Part shown: positions 1 to 11,340 of the stretch, piece by piece
Position numbering within the stretch: position 1 is the first letter of the stretch
Layout: the number at the start of each line of letters is the position of its first letter
Origin: Apostichopus japonicus
Taxonomy: Eukaryota > Echinodermata > Holothuroidea > Aspidochirotida > Stichopodidae
Assembly (NCBI RefSeq): GCF_037975245.1
Contig: NC_092572.1
Location: forward strand, 2,331,501-2,395,500
Length of the DNA: 64,000 nucleotides
Reading direction: 5' to 3'
Position numbers and translations under genes: made by a program
Notes under the pieces: model-generated
The model's database searches: none
Told to the model about the DNA's origin: nothing
The model's input: the letters and a program-made list of their open reading frames with translations, nothing else

Positions 1-1440
1 CAATCCTCAACGCCAAGTCCCGGAGACGGCTATCTAGTGACTAACAACACACAGACCGCCACACATCTGGAGAGATGGCGGTTTGGCAAGCCGACGGGCA
101 CACAGGAGCGGCATTGAACATAACACAGAGGGGCCGTTCAGCAGAACATCTGGCCCACCCTCCTCTTTGATTCTACGAAGTGAGTCACCAATCTGAGGAT
201 ACACCCTCGAAGGGCGTGTTGCCTTTGGCCGGTTATTGGAAAAGGATCCGGGCCAGTGGTGGCGATAAAGAAACCCACCCCAGTACCTAACAAAAAAAGG
301 CAAAGGGAATCGAAGGATTTCAAAACGCAACGAAAACATTTTTCAAAAGGAGAAAGCGCAGTTTAGATGGTAGGTGGACCAAACCAAGCCCACCGCTCAA
401 GGGGAATGTGACCTTTGATAAAGGCTTGAAGGAGGCGAGGTCCGACACAATACAAGTGACGTCATCAGCACAGTGCACGCTTGTAACTCTAGCCCCACCC
501 AGTACATTGAAGGGTCGAAAACCCAAGCGTCTGTCCAGCGAGGTACTTAGCGTTTCCCTAAAGAGAACATACAACAACGGGGAGAGGGGACAACCCTGAC
601 GGGATGGACTCTCCTTCGAACCTGGAAGGGACCAGAAATTAATCCATTAACAGTGACCATGCTTGTGACGTCCTTATATAGTAACGAGACCCAACGAACA
701 AACACTGAGTTCAATCTGAAGGACTCTACTGTAGGTTCTGAACAGAAAGTCACGACCAACCAAGTCAAAGGCCTTCTCCTGGTCCAAGGAGACTAGTGCA
801 CATGGCAAATCACGAACTTTAACAAACTCGATCAAGTCTCTCATTATCCAGAGGTTATGTTGAATACACTTGCCTTGCGCAGCACAAGTCTGGAGAGGAC
901 CTACAATATCCGGCATCACATCCGCTAAGCGATTTCCTAATGCTTTGGCCAGGATTTTGTAGCCCACATTTAACAGCGTTATTGGACGCCTATAAGGGTC
1001 CAAATGGTCTCCCGACTTTGGGGGGGGGGGGAGAACAATTTATTCAACCCGCTGTGTTTGGCTCATGTTATTTAACTGGAAAGAGGTAGCGAACACGTCT
1101 CTTAAGTCCCCACCGAGAAACTCCCAGGCGGTCTAAGAGAACTCAGCAGGGTGGCCATCGGGACCTAGGGACTTTCCCTTCTTCATCGCTGCTACCGCTA
1201 TCCAGAGCTCACCAACGGAGAGATTCGAACCCAAGCTATCGTTTTTTACTCTGAGGTCTTCCTGGAGATCCTCGCTAACAGCAGCCCTGGAGTACAGGTT
1301 TGAAAAGAACGACCTAAATACCTCGGATGACTAGTGACCTGACTTAGAGTGTTTGGTCGCACAATTGATGTGTGTTTATGAAGAGTGCACAATCGACAAT
1401 CGTACAAAATCTCCCAATGAGTCGGTATTCACATCTGGTC
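1..1440 (-). mobile_element. Decayed L1/Tx1-type LINE, reverse transcriptase part
   Basis: Three overlapping minus-strand frames read through a non-LTR retrotransposon reverse transcriptase. Upstream is a segment like KKGKSLGPDG (about 1150-1185). Next comes YRRPITLLNVGYKILAKAL and LDQEKAFDLVGRDFLF (674-1003), then SLLYKDVTSMVTVNGL (547-768), then a catalytic-box region reading CADDVTCIVSD where the family has Y-A-D-D (320-577). The frame shifts at least three times and there are in-frame stops near 1065 and 1130, so it is dead. It runs off the left edge. The clade (L1/Tx1) is inferred from the motifs around the RT core; superfamily certainty is high, clade certainty moderate. Confidence 0.85.
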
Positions 1441-1730
1441 GTTTTTCCCTCAAGTTACCCTATTATATTGTTGACTCAATGTAATCAGTCTTACATGACA
1501 CTCGTAACTCCCATAAAATAACTGGTTTTGCGACAGTGTCTATCCACGGTCGATCACACCTCAAAGTTCCCCAATAAGTCCTAAGTGGCTTCCTGAGCCA
1601 AATTGACACAATTAAAATACCAGCCATAACATGTAGCCAGGGTGCTAGCCCGGTTTCATTTACACGTTTGAGGACGGAAGGTTTGATGGTCCCGATCAGT
1701 AAAGGGCACAGGGGGTCTGGGGAATGAATC
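1441..1730. other. Unassigned sequence next to the LINE
   Basis: No convincing coding or structural signal. It could be the eroded 5' part of the LINE. Confidence 0.4.
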
Positions 1731-1955
1731 TATATGAAATTTCCTTTTTTTCCAGGCGGCCATCTTTTATTCTGGCCGCCATCTTGGAAGTGGGCTACCC
1801 AAGCAACATTCCATGATCATCATATGTTTCAGTGACCCCGGTAACACCTTAATTGACCCCTCATTGTTCATCTCCGATTTTTACAGCCAGTTATATGACA
1901 TTTCCTTTTTTTCTGGCGGCCATCTTGGATTTTGGCTCCATCTTGGAAATCGGAG
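1731..1955. repeat. Two copies of a 'GGCGGCCATCTTGG' repeat
   Basis: A segment of about 62 bases beginning TATATGAAATTTCC at 1731 recurs at about 1891 as TATATGACATTTCC. Both contain a T-run, GGCGGCCATCTT and a second CCATCTTGGAA. The copies are about 160 bases apart. Probably an interspersed repeat fragment; the family is not recognised. Confidence 0.5.
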
Positions 1956-2748
1956 CCGATCAAGAGGGTTCCACGGATAAAATCAATAGATAGGTCGAAA
2001 AGAAACTCTATGCCAAATTTGGTACTTTTTTTCCGGCCGGTAACGTTAATCCTAAAAATTGTTGCTAAGCCACCTGAATTCAATGGGCCCATTGTTCAAT
2101 AATGTAAAGCCTCAATGTCTTAAGACAGCACATTTGATAACATTGGAAACACAAACTACGCCTTGGTTATATCATTTTTATTTATGGTTAATTAATGAAG
2201 TGGGTCTTATAGACTGCCATAATGCTATGGCGGATACACCTTAAAAAATAATTCGATATGCTATGTTAAGGTTACTTTACTTCTTAAAATAACAATGAAT
2301 GAGATGATTACGGCTATATATGGTCAGTAATTAAATTTTATAAACCTTATGTATATTTTACTTCATTCTTCGTTATTCTTACAGCCCCGCCCCCTCCCAA
2401 CAAACAGCTTCGAATTCGACACAGGTAAGAGCTAACGTCAACTCAAAAGTACGTGACATGCACGGATTTAGGTTACGACTTAATTATGCATGCATAATGT
2501 TTTAACGATATTCCGCTTATAAGCAGTCATGCAATAAAAACTGATAATTATGGATAATGCATGCAGTAATTATATCAGTTTAGTGAACCACCTTCTCATC
2601 AATTTCGTTTTCATGGAAACCATAGCAAGTTAGCTGTGGATCAAAAATAGAAAATAAAAGTCGATTCAGAGTAGATGAAACTCATTTGGCTAAAGGTTTC
2701 AACAGTTGACACAATAAACATACATATGCAATACTTCATTGTACATGA
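1956..2748. other. AT-rich intergenic sequence
   Basis: No open frame, splice pattern or repeat structure that I can support. Confidence 0.5.
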
Positions 2749-3105
2749 AATATTACATTGAATGTGCATGACACAATATGTTAAAGGATACACAAAACCC
2801 AGCTATCATCAATGGTCTATGTGAACGGAAAAATGATAAATTAAATATTACATGGACTGTGCATGACACAATATGTTAAAGGATACTAAAAAATCAAGCT
2901 CTCAATGGTCTATGTGAACGGAAGAATTGTAAATGAAATATTACAATGACTGTGCATGACACAATATGTTAAAGGATACAAAAAACGAGCTATCACCAAT
3001 AGTCTGTGTGAACGGAAGAATTGTAAATGAAATATTACATTGACTCTGCATGACACAATATGTTAAAGGATACAAAAAAAAAGCTATCATCAATGTTCTA
3101 TCATT
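2749..3105. repeat. Minisatellite, about 94-bp unit, 3.8 copies
   Basis: Units start at 2749, 2844, 2937 and 3031 with AATATTACA and carry TGCATGACACAATATGTTAA, then GGATAC, a poly-A patch, AGCTATCA and GTGAACGGAA. Spacings are 95, 93 and 94. The last unit stops after about 75 bases. Copies differ by a few bases and small indels. Confidence 0.9.
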
Positions 3106-3828
3106 GTTATTTTCAATTCAAGCAACAAACCCTCACTTTTACTACATATGTCCCTAGCAATTTGTTGCACATGTGTAACCGTGTTGTATATTTCATACCA
3201 TCTTGATAAGATTTTTAGTTATCTCAAAACTGCTAATACACCATTGCTACTGTGCTTAACGCAAACCGTGGGTCAATTATCATACTATTTTTTCAGTTGT
3301 TTTTAAAGACTTTTTAACTTTGGTCAACATGGCACTGTGCAAAAGCATCAACGGGATTGACTATGGGTTGTAGTTTTTTTAAACCGGCAAACGGTGCGGT
3401 TAGCTGTCAATTAACAGTTAAGGGCCCTCTAGGCGGAAAATGCGTTTTACCTTCCCCAAGAAAACAGACTTCGTGCTTTCGTGTCAGAAGGTATTACGTC
3501 ATGAACCAAGCCAAACGTTTTTAATTAAAGTATAATTAATCTGTACTTTGACTTTGTCGAAAGAGGAATAATATTTGGTTATTTCATAAATCAAATGAAA
3601 ACATAATCTTGACAAGTTGAATACAAACTTGCTTTATTCTTTTGAAAGAAAATATTCAAAAATGGAAAAAATTTAAACAGAAAACGTTTAAATTTCTATA
3701 TTGAATTAAATGTATGGGTAAAATCTAAGTATGAATATTACAAAATTAAAGCAATAGAATGATTGTGAACTGACATATTTTTTACTGCAAGAGGTATCAA
3801 AAGGGTATGAAAATCTTTATATTTCTTC
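3106..3828. other. Downstream flank of the SMB gene
   Basis: AT-rich sequence without a supported gene. It lies beyond the presumed poly(A) site of the minus-strand somatomedin B gene. Confidence 0.4.
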
Positions 3829-3834
3829 TTTATT
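3829..3834 (-). terminator. Poly(A) signal AATAAA for the SMB gene
   Basis: TTTATT on the plus strand reads AATAAA on the minus strand, 105 bases after the TAA stop at 3939-3941. The spacing suits a short 3' UTR. It supports a gene that ends in the third exon. Confidence 0.5.
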
Positions 3835-3938
3835 CGAAATAATCTATTGATACAACAACACCTATTATACAACAAACATGGCTCCCCTAGTTTTCTGACG
3901 ACAGAACACAATCAGAAAGAATATTAGTGATTTTTGAC

Positions 3939-6900
3939 TTACTTGCATTTCCAGTAATCCCAGCAACATGCGTCTGATCCGGTACGCGATTTACAGCCAC
4001 GCTCACAACTGCACTGGCTCGATTCACCACAAGGGATGGAGCCACCACATTGAGCTGTGTGAAGGACATTATAATAATACACATGATAGTGATGCGTGAG
4101 GTGATGAACAACTCCCCCCACGTCGGATGTTCCACCAGCAATAAAATATTAACAATTTAGGCGTCAAATGGTGTATTCTGATATGTTTACAATATTAATT
4201 AGATGTTTAAGTCTTTGCTCAATGTCGTGCTAATAAATACTCTGTAAAGTTATTGGGAAAGTGAATGGCTCGTACCTGCTCCCAACTCATTTCGCGCTGC
4301 CCCTTATCCACGGATTCCCGTTTAAGCCAGGAGGAGCGGTCTTATTCTTCTGACCGAATGCATTTTATCCACGGACTAAGCGTATTTCTTACCCCGACTG
4401 ACAATGGACACGGTGGAATGTCTCCCTAGCTGTCACCAACCAACCCCATCCACCTACTCCCTTTTGCGAAGAGATAGGGCGATTCAATAAATACAGAGGG
4501 AGAGGCATAAACTCGACATAATTAGCAGCAAGCAAATATATGTATGTTGACGAATGCCAGCTGCCAAAGCAACCTCGAATGTAAAGCTTTTGAAAAGTAT
4601 CCTGATGACGAAATGGGGAACAAAATGTACAAATGGCTAATATATAGAAACTCTTTTATTCTAACGAGTTAGCAACAAAGCTGGGGTTACACTTGGTATT
4701 CAAAATACAAGATGTGTGTGGGTTTGGGGGTGGAGGGTTGGGACGGAAGGGCTTGATCAAATAGGATATAATTTAATAGTGGAAGCATTTATGTGTATTC
4801 TCATTTCCATACACCCTCTACAAACATATTCTAAACTGTGTCAGATTAATTCAAGACGGGTAGTCGGATATACAAGTTGAACACTGCATTTGCTAACAAT
4901 CGGGTATAGTTGCCGTTTAATTGTGAATGAATACATACCGTCTGCAACTGAACACATCAAGGCCAGGATTAGGCCGATGGTTAAAATGAGCTATAGGGAA
5001 AGAAAGGAGGCAGATTTAACTTTCTAACATTAACGACCATGTATAGAGATGAACTAGTAATAAGTGTGTTTTCCAAAGGTCACCCGCACACATGGATATC
5101 AGATTGATCACATTATCTTAAATTCGAAACTTTTTTCAGGGCGGGGGGGGGGGGCAAAGTTGACATAGCTCAATCCCTAAACAACACATGTTTCTTTGAT
5201 TAGTGTCTTTACATCTTCTTGTTCTTCAAAACAAAATGTAAGGTTAGACGCAAATATCGAAAATATTTGATGATCTTTTATGATTCGTACAAAGTTGAGA
5301 AAAAAATGAAACAAGAAGAAATTGGCAATTTCATGTTTACCATGCGCGAATTAGGTTGGAACTTTGCGACCTATTAATTTTTACCCTCTTTCCATTGTCA
5401 AATCTTATAATAATCACTAATCACTAAATAAGTGCAATTCATTTAATGAAAGCCTACTGTACACACAGGGGTACATGACTATCGCTCAATTCATTATACA
5501 TAGTGCCGACCCTCACATCGGTAAACTGATAAAACGCACTTTTGTAGGCTTAAATATAGCTAACGTCACTTTGTAATGAGGTCAAATATCTGGGAATGCG
5601 CTGTTTTGCTTGAAGTCATTTAAAGGTTTAGCTTATTATACACCCAGGAATATGAAAAACCGCATTGACTAGGATGAAAATTTCCCATTTTTTGTTTGTT
5701 TACATGATTTCAAAGATACCCGCACAGAGTAATATTCTACGTGCATGCTTGTTAATAATTAAAGCAATACTTGGGATAATAATGTGTCAGTGACAGGCCG
5801 AAAGTTTACCAAGCTAAATGAATCATAGCGTGGTTAGTCAAACTATAGTTTCAGTTTAACCCTTTTAATAATGACAGCGATTTATAACGCTCGCAAATCC
5901 ACCGGAAGGGAGCTCAAGGCCCGTGAGAGAAAGAGAAAAAAAGGAGAGCAAAAAATAAAGAAACTTATGTATGGCATATGGACAATTGGTAGAGAATATT
6001 TGGAGAAGACATTGTAACAATATATATATTCTTTATATTAAGTGTCTCGATACCCTCATTCACCATGGTGATCTATTTGTAAATATCTCGTGCCTAGTGC
6101 GCATGACCACGACTCTTCATTCTTCCTGCTAACGTCTAATTCTTTAATTTATACTCTATATTATAGTGTTTGTATTACTAGTTTACGATGTTAGATACAT
6201 TGCATTGAGGACATAATTGAAGGAATGAAAAGGGGTATCATAAATCTGATAATTATATGGATACATTAATTCGATTTTATAGGAGGGTGGGGGAGGTGTG
6301 GATAATTTAAAACTAATGGTAGGATCAAATATTGATATATCACGATTTATATTTGATATGGAGGAATTAAATCAAATGCACAGTTTCTTTTATCAATATA
6401 ATAGATACATTTTGTTTGTTTATATTTCAATTGACTAAATTTGATTAAGAATAGCAATGAATAAGTGAGAGAATACAATATGTTTACTTCAACCCAAGAA
6501 TCATAAATCGGATAAATATATGAATACGTTAATTCGAATTTATAGGAGGGTGGGTATAATTTCCCATCAATGGTAGGATCAAATATTGATAAATCACAAT
6601 TTATATTTGATATGGAGAAATTAACTCGTATATGCTATATGGTATCCTTTATCAATATAATAAACATAACTTGTTTGTTTATATTTTAATTGTCTGTACT
6701 GGATTTAGAATATAAATGAATGATCGAGAGAATACAATACAATATGTTTACTTCAATCCAAGAATCATCAATCGGATAATTATATGAATACGTTAATTCG
6801 ATTTTATAGGAGGGTATAATTTCAAATAATAGGTAGGATCAAATATTGATAAATCACAATTTATATTTGATATGGAGAAATTAACTCCAATATATCAATA

Positions 6901-7351
6901 TAATATACATAACTTGTTTGTGTATATTTTAATTGTCTATATTGGATTTAGAATATAAATGAATGAGTGAGAGAAACAATACAATATGTTAACTTCACTC
7001 CAATTTTTATTAAAATAAAGATTGGTGTAATCTGAATGTATCTAATTCATTCAACTCCCAACACCGAAGTCCTGTGGGTTAATTTTTATTTTAGTAAAAG
7101 TCTACATGAAATGATTTCGTGTGTACATAAACAGCTGCTGTAAACTGAATTTTGCAACCGTGTTGTCAGTTATGAAATCAAATTGACTTCTATTTACTCA
7201 TTCCACCAGCATTTGTTTGTAGCCTCACTTTATTGCCTTGTTTTGGTTTTATTACAGTAACATCTGTATTGGTGAACACATGACTGAATTTTCAAGTCTT
7301 TCGATTCAGGTAAACTAAAAAATAACTTACCATAATAGTCCCGTTGTTCAT
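3939..7351 (-). CDS. Small secreted single somatomedin B domain protein (3 exons, 62 aa)
   Basis: Exons (minus): 7331-7351, 4939-4990, 3939-4054, summing to 189 nt. Exon 1 encodes MNNGTIM and ends in a GTAAGT donor. Exon 2 starts after CCCTATAG, encodes LILTIGLILALMCSVAD plus one base, and ends at GTATGT. Exon 3 follows TTCACACAG; the split codon G|CT gives Ala. Phases join without a break. Residues 1-25 form a signal peptide. The remaining 37 residues hold exactly eight cysteines, in the somatomedin B order C-x5-C-x5-C-x-C-x3-C-x8-C-C-x-D-Y-x2-C, ending WKCK and TAA. The start is chosen because an in-frame TAA lies 15 nt upstream of the ATG. SMB domains are compact disulfide knots known from vitronectin, ENPP proteins and many invertebrate secreted proteins. 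A free-standing one is unusual. The stop overlaps a GTAAGT, so a longer spliced form is possible. Confidence 0.78.
4055..4938 (-). other. Intron 2 of the SMB gene
   Basis: About 0.9 kb with GT..AG ends on the minus strand (GTATGT donor, TTCACACAG acceptor). No other feature seen. Confidence 0.7.
4991..7330 (-). other. Intron 1 of the SMB gene
   Basis: About 2.3 kb with a GTAAGT donor and CCCTATAG acceptor on the minus strand. It holds a G-tract near 5141-5153 and the 263-bp minisatellite at 6225-7003. Confidence 0.7.
6225..7003. repeat. Minisatellite, about 263-bp unit, 3 copies
   Basis: The anchor TTCGA(A/T)TTTATAGGAGGG occurs near 6270, 6533 and 6797. Each copy then carries GGTAGGATCAAATATTGATA, ATTTATATTTGATATGGA, TATCAATATAAT and a GAGAGAATACAATATGTT-like end. 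It lies inside intron 1 of the SMB gene. Confidence 0.85.
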
Positions 7352-7440
7352 CTCGTCAATGAGTTACTGTTATTGGTAAAGTAGAAGTTATGACTTCGTG
7401 CTTATTCGAATCTTGTCTGATTTGGGTGTGGCAAATTGGA

Positions 7441-7468
7441 GTATTTATAAGTCTCAGAACATGCAAAT
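7441..7468 (-). promoter_or_regulatory. TATA box and octamer of the SMB gene
   Basis: On the minus strand the order is ATTTGCAT (7461-7468), ten bases, then TTATAAATAC (7441-7450), about 90 bases before the start codon at 7351. An octamer (POU-factor site) next to a TATA box is a known compact promoter arrangement. The assignment rests on position and motif match only. Confidence 0.55.
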
Positions 7469-7469
7469 T

Positions 7470-8487
7470 AGTCTAGTTGGCAATGCTTATGTAGACGGGG
7501 AATGGCGCCAAGAGGAATTTAATTTATGCTAATGAGAAAGTGTTTGGAACTACATCTGTCCTTGACGACATTTATAGCATATACGCTATGATGATTTACT
7601 GAAGCAAATTTAACCAGCATATTTACTTCTGCTACCCTTAATAACTATAGGAATACATCCAGGGATAATTTCGTGTGCCCTGGCTCTACGGTGTTTTACT
7701 CAACCATAAATTAAATGGCAAGTTCGAATATGATGATACTTGGTAGAACAGACTAACAAACATGTAAAAAATGTTAAAAAGTACAGTAACTTTAAGGCAC
7801 GTGAGTCTGTAAATTACAAATGTCTAGTGTTAACAGTCCAAGGAAATAGATATCTACCTGGCAATATGTTCATAACTAAGAGTAGCTGCAAGGAATGTAT
7901 TCATAACTAAGATTATTACTCCAGCTGCCGATGATCTGCTATCAGTGACGATAAAGCATGGTGGGGTTTAGCAGGGTCCTGGTTTTCAAACCATTTACTT
8001 TGTTCCTCTCTCCACCTCTCTCTTTCTTACCTAACCAACATTCAACTCAAATATCAACAAAACAAGTAAAAAAGCCATAATATCAGCAGCTAGATTCCTA
8101 TTTTCTGTTTGTGTAATTACAGCTTAGTGTTTGTTGCAGTTGTTGCAATCCTGTGACACTGTGACTATGCATCATGTGACACCATGTAGACCTGTTAAAA
8201 GACAAACCTAGTAACATGTAATTTATTGTATAAACAAACCTCGCACCCGAATCATATTTTTAGGCAAACGGTTAACAAATGAAGCATAATTCTATTATTA
8301 GACCAGCTTCATGTATGTTAGAACGTTCTCTGTACAGCATTAAATTGGCAATTATGATTAATAATAACTAAATGATTGTCTAACGTGTTTAGACGCCGTC
8401 TTGCTGGATCTTGTTCATTGATCTTATCAGATAAAAAAGAGGCCCATCGTAATTTCATTAAGTCTTACTATGACTTGTCAACACGTC

Positions 8488-8488
<1 letters not shown>
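7470..8488. other. Intergenic, upstream of the SMB gene
   Basis: No supported gene or repeat. Confidence 0.4.

Positions 8489-8566
<78 letters not shown>
8489..8566. repeat. (TA)n microsatellite
   Basis: About 39 uninterrupted TA units. The Tyr/Ile 'proteins' read across it are artefacts. Confidence 0.97.
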
Positions 8567-8567
<1 letters not shown>

Positions 8568-9627
8568 CAGCATACTGTGCCAACAACGGTTGTACAAATA
8601 TAGAACTTACGAAGCATTCCGGGGTAGCCATTTATATATCCACTGGTAGGGTGTTTTCTCTGAAGTATATGAGGCATTGTCTGTAATAAACTTTGTTTGA
8701 CTATGTTTTATTTTTACAATTTGAAATAAAAACTCTTGACTTTGGGAGGGGGACTGGGGGGGATGCTCAGTACATAGCAAAATTAATTTAAAAAAACGTT
8801 GTGTGTAATCTGCAGAGTTTCCTCTACACAATTAAATGTGGGTTACCGTTGTGCAGTTACCACAGTTACCGTGAACCGAGCTATGTAAACATGACGCTTG
8901 GTGCGCCATAACTATGAAACGATTAACTATGAACTTACAGGGGTATTGAAATTGTGACAATATTTATTCACACTACACCCAGAATTATAATTGTTCAGGT
9001 TAAGTCATGTGTAGTACAGCACGGGGCCCGTTCATCGCTGTGTGCATGCGTTAGTGTATAGCCTTCTACGTTCAACTTATTATTATAGCGTTAAAGACCG
9101 TTACAAGCTAGAAGTAAGTAAGAAGGAAATGCTCCGTTCTTTAACTACGAACTATCATAGCTGCAGTTAGACTCTCTTGACCCTGCAAAGATACAAGGCG
9201 AATATCATAAGAATCGGAAGTCATCTTAAGTTATTCAACCTCTGGCAAGTATAATGCTATTTGTTTTTTTTAAAGTTGGTTTAAAAGTGTTCTGAATGTT
9301 ATTATATAATTTTTGCTCTCTTTTAGATTCAAATTCTTTTGTTACTTTTTGTTCACATATCGAACATTAAATAAATACAGTAATAAGGTTACAGAATAAC
9401 ATACACTCAGTGTATACCCAAGGCATTTTCGTCTCACGATTTCCAGGCCTATTTAACGAATCATAATCTCACCCACTCATTCTAATAAAGAGGTGAGCAT
9501 ATTTCTGGCACTCATACAGTTAAGAAGCTCTCTGTCTTTTTAGCTCGAGACTCCACTCGAGCTGCAAATGTGGTGATCAGCTGCAATTGTGACAGAAACA
9601 TTCATTATTACTTTCTTTTTCTCTCTC
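8567..9627. other. Upstream region of the TRIM gene
   Basis: No CDS found. It should contain the promoter and at least one non-coding first exon of the TRIM gene, because a strong 3' splice site lies at 9628-9629. The first exon itself was not located. Confidence 0.4.
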
Positions 9628-9629
9628 AG
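9611..9629 (+). promoter_or_regulatory. 3' splice site in the TRIM 5' UTR
   Basis: CTTTCTTTTTCTCTCTCAG, a nearly pure pyrimidine tract ending in AG, 25 bases before the start codon. It implies a spliced 5' leader in front of an intronless coding exon. Confidence 0.65.
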
Positions 9630-9654
9630 CAGTAATTAAAATAAATCAACCGAA

Positions 9655-11340
9655 ATGGCAGAAAGCATACGAACATCCTGTACGCGTTGCCTGAAGAAAT
9701 ATCCAAGATACCTTCTTTCAATGCAAACGTCGTGTGATCATTTGCTTTGTAGTAAGTGTTCTACAGAAATACTTCACATTAGTTTCAGTTGCCCTAAATG
9801 CCGCCCACTAATTACATTACCAGGGCCTGCAACGGATGGAACCCATCAACCCCTTTGCTTAGATCACAACAGCAATGCAGAATTTTATTGCTATTCGTGT
9901 CAGGCATTCGTTTGTTCAAAGTGCCTTCTAAAGACTCACAAGATACCAGATCATGAGGTAGCAGTGTTAGATGATGATACTACAAGAAAGGTCAAAGCAA
10001 ACCTTTTAGAAACATTAAATCAATTCCAAAGAGAAATCGCAGACATTGCTCAAAGTATTGCACATGCAAAACGTGTTTGCAAAGAAGACAAGGAAAGGCT
10101 TGCGGAAACTATATCAACAAATCAGAAGCAAGCAGCTGCTATCATTCAGTGTTTAAATGAAAATCTCTTAGATGAGCTTCAAAGAAAGTTTCAAGAGACA
10201 TCAGATATATTCACGCTAATTGATCGTCAGTGTAAAAAGGCTGAAGAGGAAACTTCCAATACACTCGAAAGTATCAAGGCTGACAAAAGTGCAGATCTGG
10301 CACAAATCAAATGTAAATTTGAGGATATTAAAGCCAAATGTCACCAATTAAAACAGGTGAAGATTCCGAGTAATCTGAATTTGAAATTTGAAGATGAACT
10401 GCAGGCAATAGCTTTTGGCAACCTTGTACCATCCAGAGCAGATAACGAAGATTCTTCAGGCTATACCCGATTGATGACTCCATTACCAAAATGGATCTTG
10501 AAAGATACAACCGACATAAAGGGTTGTGAACTTGACTTCGCTAACATGATTTGTATCAATGAAGACTGGATTGTCCATCTAAGTAATCTTTACGGTTCAC
10601 TATGCATCTCAGTCAAGCACTTCAGTATTAAACAAGCATCTGAATTTCGACAACCTTTCATACTACCAATGCCAAGTTACAACTGGACTGTCGCTCGAAC
10701 GGCCGGACATGATCGTAGTATACTAATCGCATCCTGCCGTACAGTCACACTCATAAGTTTCCGTAGAGAAGATATGGAAGTTAAACACACTCTCGAAGTT
10801 TCGATTGATGTCGAAGCCATCTCATGGGACGAATACGGTATTGATTGCTACCTGCTAGCAAAGAATCTGCGAGATATTCACTGGTTATCGAGAAATGGGG
10901 AATTGAAGTTCCTTTGTACATTAGGCACTGCTCTGGACTCACCCGGTAGCATGCAAGTCTACAACCAAACGACGCTGGCGTTTCTAGACATATCTTCTCG
11001 AGAGGTTTATAGTCGTGACTTCATCACTAATGTTAAAGGAACCAAAACCCTATTAAAACAACCTCTTCCCAGAGAATGGAAACTGAAGACAGATACTTTT
11101 GTTCCTCGAGCTGTAGTTTGCATGCCAAGTCCAGGCTATCATCTCGTTCTCTTCCATGGCGGAGATTGCGTGGCTGTAGGCCAATATGATGAGAACTTTA
11201 GGTTTTTGGGCTGGATAGTTACTGTGAAATCTCCATCTGAAGAAGATTTCATGGATATTGCGGTACAAGGAGACAAAATATTTCTTCTCTTTGAAACTAA
11301 GCTACTGGTATACGGAAAGCAGCAAAGTACAAGGAAGTAA
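9655..11340 (+). CDS. TRIM-type RING / B-box / coiled-coil protein (561 aa)
   Basis: Single-exon CDS. A C3HC4 RING finger is formed by C9, C12, C27, H29, C32, C35, C46 and C49. A type-2 B-box follows: C68, H71, C79, C82, C87, C90, H95, H100. Residues about 105-240 are Lys/Glu/Gln-rich with heptad-like leucines, a coiled coil. This RING, B-box, coiled-coil order defines TRIM proteins, which are mostly ubiquitin E3 ligases acting as dimers. The C-terminal part (about 285-555) has repeated beta-strand-like stretches and could be a beta-propeller-type module. I see no SPRY, filamin or clear NHL signature, so the substrate-binding end is unassigned. The first in-frame ATG has A at -3. Invertebrate deuterostomes carry many intron-poor TRIM genes, and this fits that class. 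E3 activity is inferred from an intact RING. Confidence 0.92.
   Translation: MAESIRTSCTRCLKKYPRYLLSMQTSCDHLLCSKCSTEILHISFSCPKCRPLITLPGPATDGTHQPLCLDHNSNAEFYCYSCQAFVCSKCLLKTHKIPDHEVAVLDDDTTRKVKANLLETLNQFQREIADIAQSIAHAKRVCKEDKERLAETISTNQKQAAAIIQCLNENLLDELQRKFQETSDIFTLIDRQCKKAEEETSNTLESIKADKSADLAQIKCKFEDIKAKCHQLKQVKIPSNLNLKFEDELQAIAFGNLVPSRADNEDSSGYTRLMTPLPKWILKDTTDIKGCELDFANMICINEDWIVHLSNLYGSLCISVKHFSIKQASEFRQPFILPMPSYNWTVARTAGHDRSILIASCRTVTLISFRREDMEVKHTLEVSIDVEAISWDEYGIDCYLLAKNLRDIHWLSRNGELKFLCTLGTALDSPGSMQVYNQTTLAFLDISSREVYSRDFITNVKGTKTLLKQPLPREWKLKTDTFVPRAVVCMPSPGYHLVLFHGGDCVAVGQYDENFRFLGWIVTVKSPSEEDFMDIAVQGDKIFLLFETKLLVYGKQQSTRK

Noticed and set aside
2749-3105. Regular repeats as a CRISPR array
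   Set aside because: Whole units repeat head to tail with no unique spacers, and the genome is eukaryotic.
3887-4141. 84-residue frame overlapping the SMB exon
   Set aside because: It is another frame of the exon whose cysteine spacing is clearly that of an SMB domain.
8376-8677. Frames of Tyr/Ile repeats at this and other (TA)n tracts
   Set aside because: They are translations of (TA)n microsatellites on both strands.
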